Source of the DNA: Candidatus Saccharimonadota bacterium
Lineage (GTDB): Bacteria > Patescibacteriota > Saccharimonadia > Saccharimonadales > UBA4665
NCBI GenBank assembly: GCA_027365775.1
Contig: DAHXLX010000002.1
Span: 1 to 64,000, forward strand
Reading direction: 5' to 3'
Length of the DNA: 64,000 nt
Numbering within the stretch: the first letter of the stretch is position 1; each line of letters begins with the position of its first letter. A model generated the notes under the pieces. That model saw nothing but the letters and a program-made list of their open reading frames with translations. It ran no database searches and had not been told where the DNA came from. The position numbers and the translations under genes are program-made. Shown here one piece after another: positions 40,067 to 49,873 of the stretch.

Positions 40067-40548
40067 TTATATCCGTCGTGCCGGCGCAAGTGACTTCAAT
40101 TGAAGACAAGATTGCCGGCAACCTGACATTTAGTCAAATAGTACTGCTAATTTTACCGGTTTTCGTTTCGACTGGCTTGATAATCTTTCTGCCGCCTGTC
40201 GTTAAACTGGCGGCATACAAGGTTATTCTAATCATAATACTGGGCATTCCGCCGCTAGTCATGGCTGTGCGGATCAACGGCGAATTAGTATTGGCGCGCT
40301 TATTGGTATTATTTTCCTATTATCGAAGACCGAAACTGTACCTGTCCACCATAGCCGGTGATTGTAATTGCACCCCGGTCAAGCTGGCCGTCGACAACTC
40401 AACCGTGCCAACCAAAATACATAAGCAGCAAAATAAAACTGTAATTGATCCCTCGGAGGTAAAACTAGTTGAGGATTGTCTTGGTCAGAGAAACTTCTAT
40501 TTCGTAACCGATAAGGACGGGCGAATTAATGTGGTTGTATATCAATAA
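40063..40548 (+). CDS. PrgI-family (VirB3-like) protein
   Basis: VPAQVTSIEDKIAGNLTFSQIVLLILPVFVSTGLIIF. Confidence 0.8.
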   Translation: MIISVVPAQVTSIEDKIAGNLTFSQIVLLILPVFVSTGLIIFLPPVVKLAAYKVILIIILGIPPLVMAVRINGELVLARLLVLFSYYRRPKLYLSTIAGDCNCTPVKLAVDNSTVPTKIHKQQNKTVIDPSEVKLVEDCLGQRNFYFVTDKDGRINVVVYQ

Positions 40549-41152
40549 GCCTAGATTTGGCTCGGCGGCAAGCCAGCTTGGCATAAAAGAAGTTCATGAC
40601 GGCATTGTCTCTCTTGTCGGAAACCGATACCGGACGATTATTGAAACTTCGTCAGTCAATTTCCACTTGCGGAGTGACACCGAACAGGACGCGCTCATTG
40701 AAAATTTTCGCGGGTTTCTCAACGGTCTCAATTGTTCACTGCAAATAGTTATCCGTACGAGGGAAGTGGATATCGACAGTTTCACTAGTGCAGTTGATGA
40801 AAGGCTTAAGCAAGAGACAAATCCGATCTTTCGCAATCAACTTAAAAGTTATGTCAAATTTATCCAGACTCTGGTTAAAGACAATCGTATTCTTAGCCGA
40901 CGTTTCTATATCGTGGTTCCATACGACGGGAACGAAAAGACTGAATTCCGGCTTGCCAAGGAACAATTAGCCATCCAATCGGACATTGTAATTAAGGGTC
41001 TGCAGCGTATGGGTATGACAGCGAAGCTGCTTAATGACATTGAAATCCTTAATCTATTTTATTCTTTTTATAATCCTGATTCTTCTAAGACTAAGCCGCT
41101 GACTTACGACTTGCTCAGGGCGCTGAAGCCGATAGTTTCGGGGGCTAGATGA
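40529..41152 (+). CDS. TraC/VirB4 N-terminal-domain-like protein
   Basis: LGIKEVHDGIVSLVGNRYRTIIETSSVNFHLRSDTEQDALIENFRGFLNGL; precedes VirB4. Confidence 0.65.
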   Translation: MWLYINKPRFGSAASQLGIKEVHDGIVSLVGNRYRTIIETSSVNFHLRSDTEQDALIENFRGFLNGLNCSLQIVIRTREVDIDSFTSAVDERLKQETNPIFRNQLKSYVKFIQTLVKDNRILSRRFYIVVPYDGNEKTEFRLAKEQLAIQSDIVIKGLQRMGMTAKLLNDIEILNLFYSFYNPDSSKTKPLTYDLLRALKPIVSGAR

Positions 41153-42855
41153 TGTTTGGACCGGCTAAACAGTCAGCGGTGCATGCCCTATGCAGCGGCG
41201 ACCAGACTGCAGTCAAGCTGATCAGTTATGACAGCCTGGAAGAAAATAAAGACCATATAATTATTGACGCTACTTACATCCGCAGTCTGTATGTATCCGC
41301 ATTTCCATTTAGTGCTCATTCCGGATGGCTCGACGGACTTGTCGGTTTCAATCACGACATAGATATTTCACTGCAAATTGACGAAGTCGATTCGTCATTA
41401 TCTTTACCCAGACTGCAGCGTAAAATAACCGAACTGGAATCTACAAAAAGAGCCATGATCAAAGCCGGTAAAATCGTTGGCTCAGATATTACTGATCCGC
41501 TGGACTCGGCGATCGATTTAAAAAATAAGATCCAAAGAGGCCAAGAAAAACTATTCCAGGTATCGGCAACAATGGTGATTCGAGCCGACTGTTTGGCGGA
41601 GTTGGACCGATTAACAAAACTCATCATCTCTGCAATGTCGTCAAGAATGTTTTTTATCGGTATCGCTAGATATAGACAGATCGACGGTCTGCAGACGGTA
41701 CTCCCCAGGGCGGAAGACGTGCTTGCTCAAAAACGTAATATGGACAGCACTACCGCATCATTATGTTTTCCGTTCACGTCTTCAGAACTGGTTCAGGAAA
41801 CGGGTATCTTATACGGTGTGAATAAGTCCAATAACTCTTTGGTAATGCTTGACCGGTTTAGCCTTAACAATGCCAACAGCATTACGTTCGCCCAATCCGG
41901 CAGCGGTAAAAGTTATGCCAGTAAGGTTGAGATTATCCGCCAATTGGCTCAGGGTACGGATGTAATTGTTATTGATCCGGAGCGGGAATATCAAAAATTA
42001 TCCGATTCGGTAGGTGGTACGACCATTAAATTGTCGGCAAACTCCGGCGAACATATTAACCCGTTCGACGATGACTTAGCCGACAAAAACGATATCGGCC
42101 TGGCTAACCGTATCCAGGATTTGACAGCGCTAATCTCTTTAATGGCCGACGGGCTGAGTCCGGAAGAAAAAGCCTTAGTTGACGGCGCAATCATCAAGAC
42201 GTACGCCGAATCCAAACATCACCAACCGACACTGAAAGATTTTTATAACCAGGTTAAAGCGCTGGGCGGCCACGGTCTGGTCGTCCGTCTAGAAAAATAT
42301 GTTACCGGCTCACTAGCGGGTGTGTTTACCAGTCGGACTAACATTAATTTAGCCAACCGATTAATTGTGTTTGACATCAAAGACATGCCGGAGGGACTGA
42401 GGGAAATAATGATGATGGTAATTGCTAGTTATATACAGACCAAAGTTAAAACAGAAATCAAAAAACGATTGTTGGTAATCGATGAGGGCTGGATGCTGCT
42501 TGAACATGATCAGAGCGCTAAATTCATTGCCGGTTTAGTCAGGCGCGCCCGTAAGTATTGGCTCGGCGTATCGATTATATCTCAACAGGCAAACGATTTT
42601 CTATCAAATGAATATGGTCGGGCAATAGCCTCCCAAAGCTCATTACGCTTGCTTATGCGTCAAGATACGACATCGATCGCAAATGTAACCGACGAGTTCT
42701 TATTAAGCGAATTTGAAGAAGAGTTTTTGCTGACGTGTGGTAGGGGTGACGGTTTAATTATCGCCGACGGCAATCACGTTGCCTTGAGCATTGTGGCGTC
42801 AAAGGGAGAGCACCCGCTTATAACGACTAATCCGCTTGAACTGCATGGGGGTTAA
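41149..42855 (+). CDS. VirB4-family ATPase
   Basis: AQSGSGKSYASKVEIIRQ (Walker A), DVIVIDPEREYQKL, RLLVIDEGWMLL (Walker B). Confidence 0.92.
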   Translation: MMFGPAKQSAVHALCSGDQTAVKLISYDSLEENKDHIIIDATYIRSLYVSAFPFSAHSGWLDGLVGFNHDIDISLQIDEVDSSLSLPRLQRKITELESTKRAMIKAGKIVGSDITDPLDSAIDLKNKIQRGQEKLFQVSATMVIRADCLAELDRLTKLIISAMSSRMFFIGIARYRQIDGLQTVLPRAEDVLAQKRNMDSTTASLCFPFTSSELVQETGILYGVNKSNNSLVMLDRFSLNNANSITFAQSGSGKSYASKVEIIRQLAQGTDVIVIDPEREYQKLSDSVGGTTIKLSANSGEHINPFDDDLADKNDIGLANRIQDLTALISLMADGLSPEEKALVDGAIIKTYAESKHHQPTLKDFYNQVKALGGHGLVVRLEKYVTGSLAGVFTSRTNINLANRLIVFDIKDMPEGLREIMMMVIASYIQTKVKTEIKKRLLVIDEGWMLLEHDQSAKFIAGLVRRARKYWLGVSIISQQANDFLSNEYGRAIASQSSLRLLMRQDTTSIANVTDEFLLSEFEEEFLLTCGRGDGLIIADGNHVALSIVASKGEHPLITTNPLELHGG

Positions 42856-42856
42856 A

Positions 42857-43327
42857 ATGAAAAGGCTGGTATGGTTGTGCGGTTCGATCGTTGCTCTGAT
42901 GATTATTCTTCCGGCGATGGTACTCTTTGCATCAACAAACATCCGGGCATTAGCATCTAATGCCGTCAGCATGTTTACCGGTTCCAGAGTGGAAGCGGAC
43001 GGCTATGATTACGGCTATTGTACTTATTGGGTGGCGTTACGGCGTATCCAAATCGGTGAACCGATACCTAATAGCTGGGGCAATGCCATTACTTGGGCGA
43101 TTCGCGCCGAAAGAGACGGTTATTTAGTTGATCATACGCCGGCATTTGGCTCGATCATGCAGGACCCCAATGCGCCCGGCGGCGAAGGGCATGTGGCTTT
43201 TGTCGAACATGTCAATCAGATAACCGGTTACTGGACGATTTCCGAAATGAACCGGGTGGGTTGGGACGAAATCGACACCCGAACCCTTAGCCCGGCAAGT
43301 GCGCTGGCCTATAACTTTATCCATTAA
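42857..43327 (+). CDS. CHAP-domain cell-wall hydrolase/amidase
   Basis: YGYCTYWVALRR...WGNAITWA...GSIMQDPNAPGGEGHVAFVEHVN. Confidence 0.85.
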   Translation: MKRLVWLCGSIVALMIILPAMVLFASTNIRALASNAVSMFTGSRVEADGYDYGYCTYWVALRRIQIGEPIPNSWGNAITWAIRAERDGYLVDHTPAFGSIMQDPNAPGGEGHVAFVEHVNQITGYWTISEMNRVGWDEIDTRTLSPASALAYNFIH

Positions 43328-43432
43328 ACATAATTAGTCTAATTATGTTAGAGTAAAGGATAAGCTAGTGCTGCGGCACAAAAACATCACTTTCAATTTA
43401 TCGGGTATCTAAATATACTTAAGTTTAATCAT

Positions 43433-44869
43433 ATGGTGGGCAACAAAGCACAGATACATCTAAAACATAATCTTGAAACCTGGCGACGTACAAAAATTAT
43501 CACGACCGTTGGAAGATCCGACGATAATTATGAGAATATCGAATCGCTGGTTACCGCCGGTGTTGATGGTTTCAAGCTTAATGTCAGCCGTAGCGGTAAC
43601 GAACTCGTGGCCGATCAAGTCAAATGGATAAAATCCGCCGCCGCTGATGCCGGCAAGCAGGTTGCAATCATACTGGATCTATCAGGCCCCAGATTAACTA
43701 TCGGTGATTTTGACGGGATTATTAATATTGAGCGCGGCCAGTCGATACGGCTCGAGTACAATGCGGACTATGGCGAAACCGGACACGTTCCGACACGCTA
43801 TGACCTGAGTGATAAAGTTAAACGCGGCGAACGGATCTTGTTATTTAACGGTAGGCTTCATGCTGTAGTAACATCAGTAAAAGGCAAAGTAGTATACATC
43901 GAAGCAGTAAACAGCTCAATCCTGTTGCCGAATAAAAGCATTCATCTTCCGGACACCGATTTAGCCGGGGACATCATCACGCCCAAAGACAGGCAAGATC
44001 TGCTTCTAGGCTCGATGCTGGATATTGATTATGTGACTCTGAACTGTATTCAGTCGGCGGACGATATTAAGAACTTTAAGAAGCTGTTGCGGGGAATGAA
44101 TTTTCGAACACACATCATTGCCAAAATAGAAACCAGGGCAGCTTTGAATGATCTGGAATCAATTTTGTCTGAAACGGATGTCGTGGAGATTTCTGCTGAC
44201 GATTTAATACGATATCATGTAGCCGAAGAAATGACGTTGATACAGCGGCAGATTATCGGACTGGGGCGGCAGCATATGGTACCAACTATTATTGATGCGC
44301 AATTACTAATGAGCATGGGCGGAGAAAAACATGCCACAACGATCGAACTGAGTGAAGCAGCAAATGCCGTTTTGCTCGGATCGGACGCCTTGACATTGGG
44401 TGAAGCGGTTGCCGCCGGCCAGTATCATACGGAGTCTGTTAAAACTCTGCAGCGTGTCATTAAGCATGCGCAAGACATTATCCAAATTGGCGCTGCCGGT
44501 TGTACGGGCAAATTGTCGATCCAGTCCGCCATAACTGAAGCCATCGTCGGACTGGCGCTATCACTTGAGGCCAAAGCAATTGTAGCTGAAACTAAAACCG
44601 GTGCGACAGCCAAGAATATTGCCGCCAAAAGAGAGACTATCCGGCTGATTGCGGTAACTAATAATGCCAAAACTGCATCGCAACTGGCAATCGTGTTCGC
44701 TGTGGAACCTTATTACCGCCCAACCAATAAGCTTTCGGTAACTTCGACAACCGATTGGCTAAAAGACAACCATGTGCTTAATCGTGGCGATATGGTGGTG
44801 GTTGCTTCTGGTAAGTATCCGGGTGTGGTCGGTACCACCGACACGATTAAAGTCAGGTTATTGGAGTAG
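43433..44869 (+). CDS. pyk: Pyruvate kinase
   Basis: RRTKIITTVGRSDDNYENIESLVTAGVDGFKLNVSR; DLSGPRLTIG; HIIAKIETRAAL. Confidence 0.9.
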   Translation: MVGNKAQIHLKHNLETWRRTKIITTVGRSDDNYENIESLVTAGVDGFKLNVSRSGNELVADQVKWIKSAAADAGKQVAIILDLSGPRLTIGDFDGIINIERGQSIRLEYNADYGETGHVPTRYDLSDKVKRGERILLFNGRLHAVVTSVKGKVVYIEAVNSSILLPNKSIHLPDTDLAGDIITPKDRQDLLLGSMLDIDYVTLNCIQSADDIKNFKKLLRGMNFRTHIIAKIETRAALNDLESILSETDVVEISADDLIRYHVAEEMTLIQRQIIGLGRQHMVPTIIDAQLLMSMGGEKHATTIELSEAANAVLLGSDALTLGEAVAAGQYHTESVKTLQRVIKHAQDIIQIGAAGCTGKLSIQSAITEAIVGLALSLEAKAIVAETKTGATAKNIAAKRETIRLIAVTNNAKTASQLAIVFAVEPYYRPTNKLSVTSTTDWLKDNHVLNRGDMVVVASGKYPGVVGTTDTIKVRLLE

Positions 44870-44872
44870 ATC

Positions 44873-46159
44873 ATGTTTACTAAAAAAACTGTTGAAGACA
44901 TCGATTGCGAAGCTAAGACTATACTATTGCGAGTCGACTATAACGTGCCACTGGATAACGGCAGGGTAACCGATAATTACCGGATCAAGCAATCCTTGAA
45001 GACGATTGAATATCTGTTGGCTAAGCATGCAAAATTAATCCTCATTTCGCATCTGGGACGACCCGATGGCAAAGTTGTTCCCGAATTGTCGCTGAAACCA
45101 GTAGCCGATGTGCTTAGGGGAATGGTCAACTGCGAAGTGTTGTTTGCCGAAGATTGTATCGGTGAGGCCGTAGCGGCAAAAGTAAAAGCGATGCCTAGCG
45201 GACAGATCCTGTTATGCGAAAATCTTAGATTTCATCCCGAAGAAGAACAAAACGACGAAACTTTTGCCGGGCAGTTAGCTGCCACGGCCGAACTGTTTGT
45301 GCAGGATGGGTTCGGGGTGGTGCACCGTGCTCACGCCTCAACCGAAGCGGTAACTCATTTTCTGCCAAGCGTATCCGGCTTTTTGTTAAAGAACGAAGTC
45401 GACACCATAACTAACGTTATGGCTAATCCGGACCGACCCTTAATGGCGGTACTTGGTGGTGCGAAAATTGCCGACAAGCTCGATCTGATTAAGAAATTTA
45501 TTTCCATAGCGGACGTTGTTGCGGTAGGTGGAGCGATGGCCAATACTTTTCTTATGGCATCGGATAAACCGATCGGCGACAGTCTGGTGGATAAAAATGA
45601 AATACCACTGGCAAAAGACATTATGGACTTAGCTGAAAAGGAATCCAAAAACCGCCGTTTCGTTTTCAATCTACCGTTCGATGCGGTTGTGGCAAGCAAA
45701 GTTGACTCCAATGCTGCTACCAGGATCGTCGATTGGGGCAGTCACGTGATCGCCGATGTTGAGAACTATCCCAAACGGGTTCCGTTATCCGATTACCAGA
45801 TACGCCCCGACGAGAAGATATTGGATATCGGCCCATTCAGCGGTTCGTTCATTGCCGGTTGTATGCAGTCGGTTAACAGCGTGGTTTGGAACGGCACTAT
45901 GGGTGTGACGGAAACGGCATCCATTCAAGGGCCGATCGGACCTTATGCCCATGGCACCGAACTGATCATCGAAGCCCTGCTCGGCCAATTCGGCCACCGT
46001 CCGTTTAGTCTGATTGGTGGCGGAGATACCGTAGGCTACATTGAAAACCGAGGACTAATCGGCCAGTTTAACCACGTATCAACCGGTGGCGGTGCTAGCC
46101 TGGAGCTAATGGCCGGCCGGAAGTTGCCGGGAGTTGAGGCGCTTGAGGACAAGGAATAG
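44873..46159 (+). CDS. pgk: Phosphoglycerate kinase
   Basis: LLRVDYNVPLDNGRVTDNYRI; LISHLGRPDG; VLGGAKIADKLDLI; GGGDTVGYI. Confidence 0.97.
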   Translation: MFTKKTVEDIDCEAKTILLRVDYNVPLDNGRVTDNYRIKQSLKTIEYLLAKHAKLILISHLGRPDGKVVPELSLKPVADVLRGMVNCEVLFAEDCIGEAVAAKVKAMPSGQILLCENLRFHPEEEQNDETFAGQLAATAELFVQDGFGVVHRAHASTEAVTHFLPSVSGFLLKNEVDTITNVMANPDRPLMAVLGGAKIADKLDLIKKFISIADVVAVGGAMANTFLMASDKPIGDSLVDKNEIPLAKDIMDLAEKESKNRRFVFNLPFDAVVASKVDSNAATRIVDWGSHVIADVENYPKRVPLSDYQIRPDEKILDIGPFSGSFIAGCMQSVNSVVWNGTMGVTETASIQGPIGPYAHGTELIIEALLGQFGHRPFSLIGGGDTVGYIENRGLIGQFNHVSTGGGASLELMAGRKLPGVEALEDKE

Positions 46160-46180
46160 GGTACAATAAGGTTAAGCGGT

Positions 46181-46957
46181 ATGAAGAAACCTAGAATAGT
46201 TGTCGCAAACTGGAAAATGAACCTCGATGTCCATCAGGCCAGCTTATTGACCCATAAATTGGCTGATCGGATCCATGTTTATCGAGATGTAGAAGTTGTT
46301 CTTGCTCCTAACTATTTATGCCTGCAGCCGTTAAGCATGGAGATTGACCGGCGCAAGTTCAGGCTGGCGGCTCAGGACGGATATTTCATAGACGAAGGGT
46401 CTTATACCGGGGCCGTATCATTCAGCCAACTAAGAAACCTGGTCCACTATGCCATTGTTGGCCATTCCGAACGACGACGCTATTTTAGCGAGAGTCTGGA
46501 GATTGTAAGAGATAAAGTGACGGCCGCGGTCAGGAACGGTATCGTACCCATTCTGTGTGTCGGCGAAACCAGAGAAGAACGGAATCTTAAGGAGACGCGG
46601 CAGGTTTTACACGATCAGATTGTCAGCGCGCTCAGTGATCTGACTGGCGAAGACGTCGAGCAAATGGTTATAGCTTATGAACCAGTATGGGCAATCGGCG
46701 GTCATGCACCGGCGACACCGGAAGACATCGAACAAGCTGTAAATTGGCTCAGGTATCAGGTTAGCGAGCTTTACGGAGAAAAGGTTGAAAACCGTTTGCG
46801 GGTTTTATATGGTGGCAGCGACGAACCGGAATTTGTCTCCGGAATCATGGGTGTAGAGGGTGTCGACGGGTTATTGGTTGGTCACGCCAGTCTGAATGCT
46901 GAGCAATTCGCCGACATAGTCGAAGGCGTGCATATTGCCAGTTTGAGCGAGGATTAA
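46181..46957 (+). CDS. tpiA: Triosephosphate isomerase
   Basis: VVANWKMN; AIVGHSERRRYF; VIAYEPVWAIGG; VLYGGS. Confidence 0.97.
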   Translation: MKKPRIVVANWKMNLDVHQASLLTHKLADRIHVYRDVEVVLAPNYLCLQPLSMEIDRRKFRLAAQDGYFIDEGSYTGAVSFSQLRNLVHYAIVGHSERRRYFSESLEIVRDKVTAAVRNGIVPILCVGETREERNLKETRQVLHDQIVSALSDLTGEDVEQMVIAYEPVWAIGGHAPATPEDIEQAVNWLRYQVSELYGEKVENRLRVLYGGSDEPEFVSGIMGVEGVDGLLVGHASLNAEQFADIVEGVHIASLSED

Positions 46958-46984
46958 CATGCATTTAAATAAGGATGACTAACA

Positions 46985-47605
46985 ATGGCTGCAGCTAGAG
47001 GATCGTTACCGGCTAAAAAAGTATTTGATGTCGCCAAACCGTTGACTACCCCGGCGGACACTACCTCCAAACCGGTAATCGTATCTCAAGGACCAATGGT
47101 AAAAGACAGCTCGGTTATAAATGAGCCGGATAGTGAAGCGCAGCCGGAACCGGCAATACTGTCCGGTCACACGGTACTCCAGCCGCTTGACCATTCGCTG
47201 GAGCAACCGGCAGCACATAATCCCGAGCCCCAACCCCAAGAGCAATCTCCCAAAGTCGAATCTGAAAATGAACCCGACACGGCGCCTGCCAATGATAGTA
47301 AGGAACTGACAGAGACCGGTGAAGCCGGTTCCAAGTCGGACGAAGCAGCCCAGCATAAACTGGAAGAGGAAGCGCTCAAGAAACAGGCTGAACATGAAGC
47401 GGCCATGAACTCGCTAATCGAAAGCGGCAAATACTTTCTACCGATTAATGCAGTCGAAAAGCGCAAGAGCCGGCATATAGCTGTTGCCGGCATTATATTG
47501 TCTGTCGTCTTGGCTTTGGTCTGGTATGATGTGGCCTTGGATGCCGGTTTGCTGTCTAATACTTTGCATTTACCGCATACGCATTTTTTTGCCCTGAAAT
47601 CCTAA
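46985..47605 (+). CDS. Hypothetical protein, Pro/Glu-rich with C-terminal TM
   Basis: 206 aa; TM HIAVAGIILSVVLALVWYDVAL. Confidence 0.55.
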   Translation: MAAARGSLPAKKVFDVAKPLTTPADTTSKPVIVSQGPMVKDSSVINEPDSEAQPEPAILSGHTVLQPLDHSLEQPAAHNPEPQPQEQSPKVESENEPDTAPANDSKELTETGEAGSKSDEAAQHKLEEEALKKQAEHEAAMNSLIESGKYFLPINAVEKRKSRHIAVAGIILSVVLALVWYDVALDAGLLSNTLHLPHTHFFALKS

Positions 47606-47640
47606 CAATTACTATAAAATAGTTCTAACAGGAGGAATTA

Positions 47641-49806
47641 ATGGCCAGTGAGGTTAGTGAGAGCTTGCCGACCGAATTGTCGCAACTGCTTAGCGAATTA
47701 AACGATGAACAGCGGCGGGCAGTAGTCACCACTGAAGGGCCGTTGCTGATTCAGGCCGGTGCTGGTAGCGGTAAAACTAAGACGCTTACTCATCGGATTG
47801 CCTATATTCTAGCGACCAACAAAGCCACTCCGACGGAAATACTGGCGGTGACGTTTACTAATAAGGCTGCCCAGGAAATGAGACATCGGGTAGCCCGACT
47901 CTTAGGTTATAGTGCGGATAACCGTTATTTCATGCCGTTTATGGGTACCTTCCATTCTATCTGTGTCCGGTTGCTTCGTGCCGATGCCGATGCGATCGGC
48001 TTGCCTAAATCGTTCGTGATCTTTGATGAGTCCGACCGGTTGGCGGCAGTCAGACGGGTATGCCGGCAAATCATGGTCGACGAAAAGGCGTTTTCGCCGA
48101 AAGCCATCGCTAATCTAATCTCTAGTGCCAAGAACGAACTAATGGATCCCGACGAATACCGGTCGTTTGCCAGCCGACCGTTAGTCGAGGTGGCAGCCAG
48201 AGTGTATCCGCTTTATCAGCAAGAATTGCGCCAAGCCGGCGGATTGGACTTCGACGATCTGATAAACGAGACTGCCCGGTTGTTAAAAACCGATTCAAAC
48301 GTGCGTCAGCGCCTACACCGACAATTCAAATACGTGATGGTCGATGAATACCAGGATACGAATGCGGCGCAATATCAACTGGTGAGATTGCTGACCAACG
48401 ATCAAAAGAATCTGGCGGTAATCGGCGACGATTGGCAGACTATATTTTCCTGGCGCGGCGCGGATTATCGGAATATTTTGAACTTTGAACGGGATTATCC
48501 GAATTGCACGGTGATTAAACTGGAGCAGAATTACCGGTCTACCCGCAACATACTTGCCGCCGGTCAGGCGATTATTACCAAGAATACTGAACGCAGCGAT
48601 AAGGAGCTCTGGACCGCTGAAGCTGAGGGCTTGCCGGTGCAGGTTTTGCAGGTTAGGGATGAACGGTCGGAGGGGGAAGCAATCTGTATGCGTGTCCAAT
48701 CGGCCGTATCAACGGTTAGACGTGGTTACCGGGACTTTGCGGTATTGTTTAGAACCAATGCCCAAAGCCGTTCAATCGAAGAAGCATTCATGCGTTACGG
48801 CATACCGTACCGGGTGGTCGGCGGTCAGAAATTTTATGACCGTAAGGAGATCAAAGACATACTCGCTTACTTGCGGCTGATATTCCAGCCGGAAGACCGG
48901 ATTAGTTTTGAACGTATAGTTAATGTTCCAACCAGAGGAATCGGAGCCACCAGTTATTCGAGGTTTATGTTATGGCTTAAGGATAGCGGTCTGCCGTTAA
49001 TTGAAGCGCTGGCTCAAGCCGGCAACTGTCCCGGTTTGACTGCCAAAACCGTCAACGGACTAATCGACTTGGCCGATGTAATTGTTAGCTTCCAGAAACA
49101 GCTGGACTCAGCCCAGCCATACGCGCTGATTGATGGTTTGATTCGCCGGTTGGATTATCTTGAATACTTGGCGGACGGCACGCCACAGGGTGAGGCCCGG
49201 CAGGAAAACGTGCGTGAACTGTTAAGCGTCGCGAAAGAATACCAGGATCTGTCTTTAGCTGATTTTCTTGAAGAAGTCAGCCTGGTCAGCGATATCGATT
49301 CGGTTGATTTTAACGGGGATGCGGTCACCTTGATGACTCTGCATTCGGCAAAGGGCTTGGAATTTCCTGTGGTGTTCATGTCGGGGATGGAAGAAACCAT
49401 TTTCCCGCATTCACGGGCTTTATATGATCAGAAGCAAATGGAAGAAGAAAGGCGTTTATGTTATGTCGGCATTACTCGTGCCCGGCAGGAACTGTATCTA
49501 ATTGCGGCTGGTTCACGCTTGCTTTACGGTGGCGTCCAGCATAACCCGCCCAGCCGATTCTTAAATGAGATTGACGCCAAAGTGTATTCCGATTGGGGCG
49601 AGACGGTTATGAACGCACCGGTGGCTGAATCAGACACCAGCGAACCGCGATATGTACCGGATCTCAACGAGGGAGACAGTGTCAGACATAAACAATTCGG
49701 TGTCGGTACGGTTTTGGATATGGAAGGTGATGTGGCGACGATTTATTTTAAGGGCAAAGGCACCCGCAAACTGGATATCGGCTATGCACCGCTCGAAAAA
49801 CTATAA
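47641..49806 (+). CDS. pcrA: UvrD/PcrA-family DNA helicase
   Basis: IQAGAGSGKTKTLTHRIAYIL; VDEYQDTN; LTLHSAKGLEFPVVF-like motif VTLMTLHSAKGLEF. Confidence 0.95.
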   Translation: MASEVSESLPTELSQLLSELNDEQRRAVVTTEGPLLIQAGAGSGKTKTLTHRIAYILATNKATPTEILAVTFTNKAAQEMRHRVARLLGYSADNRYFMPFMGTFHSICVRLLRADADAIGLPKSFVIFDESDRLAAVRRVCRQIMVDEKAFSPKAIANLISSAKNELMDPDEYRSFASRPLVEVAARVYPLYQQELRQAGGLDFDDLINETARLLKTDSNVRQRLHRQFKYVMVDEYQDTNAAQYQLVRLLTNDQKNLAVIGDDWQTIFSWRGADYRNILNFERDYPNCTVIKLEQNYRSTRNILAAGQAIITKNTERSDKELWTAEAEGLPVQVLQVRDERSEGEAICMRVQSAVSTVRRGYRDFAVLFRTNAQSRSIEEAFMRYGIPYRVVGGQKFYDRKEIKDILAYLRLIFQPEDRISFERIVNVPTRGIGATSYSRFMLWLKDSGLPLIEALAQAGNCPGLTAKTVNGLIDLADVIVSFQKQLDSAQPYALIDGLIRRLDYLEYLADGTPQGEARQENVRELLSVAKEYQDLSLADFLEEVSLVSDIDSVDFNGDAVTLMTLHSAKGLEFPVVFMSGMEETIFPHSRALYDQKQMEEERRLCYVGITRARQELYLIAAGSRLLYGGVQHNPPSRFLNEIDAKVYSDWGETVMNAPVAESDTSEPRYVPDLNEGDSVRHKQFGVGTVLDMEGDVATIYFKGKGTRKLDIGYAPLEKL

Positions 49807-49873
49807 CACCTATCTGATACAATAATTGCTAGCAGGTTATGACCGTATGTGTCCTTGAAAGATCTGCGGCAAT

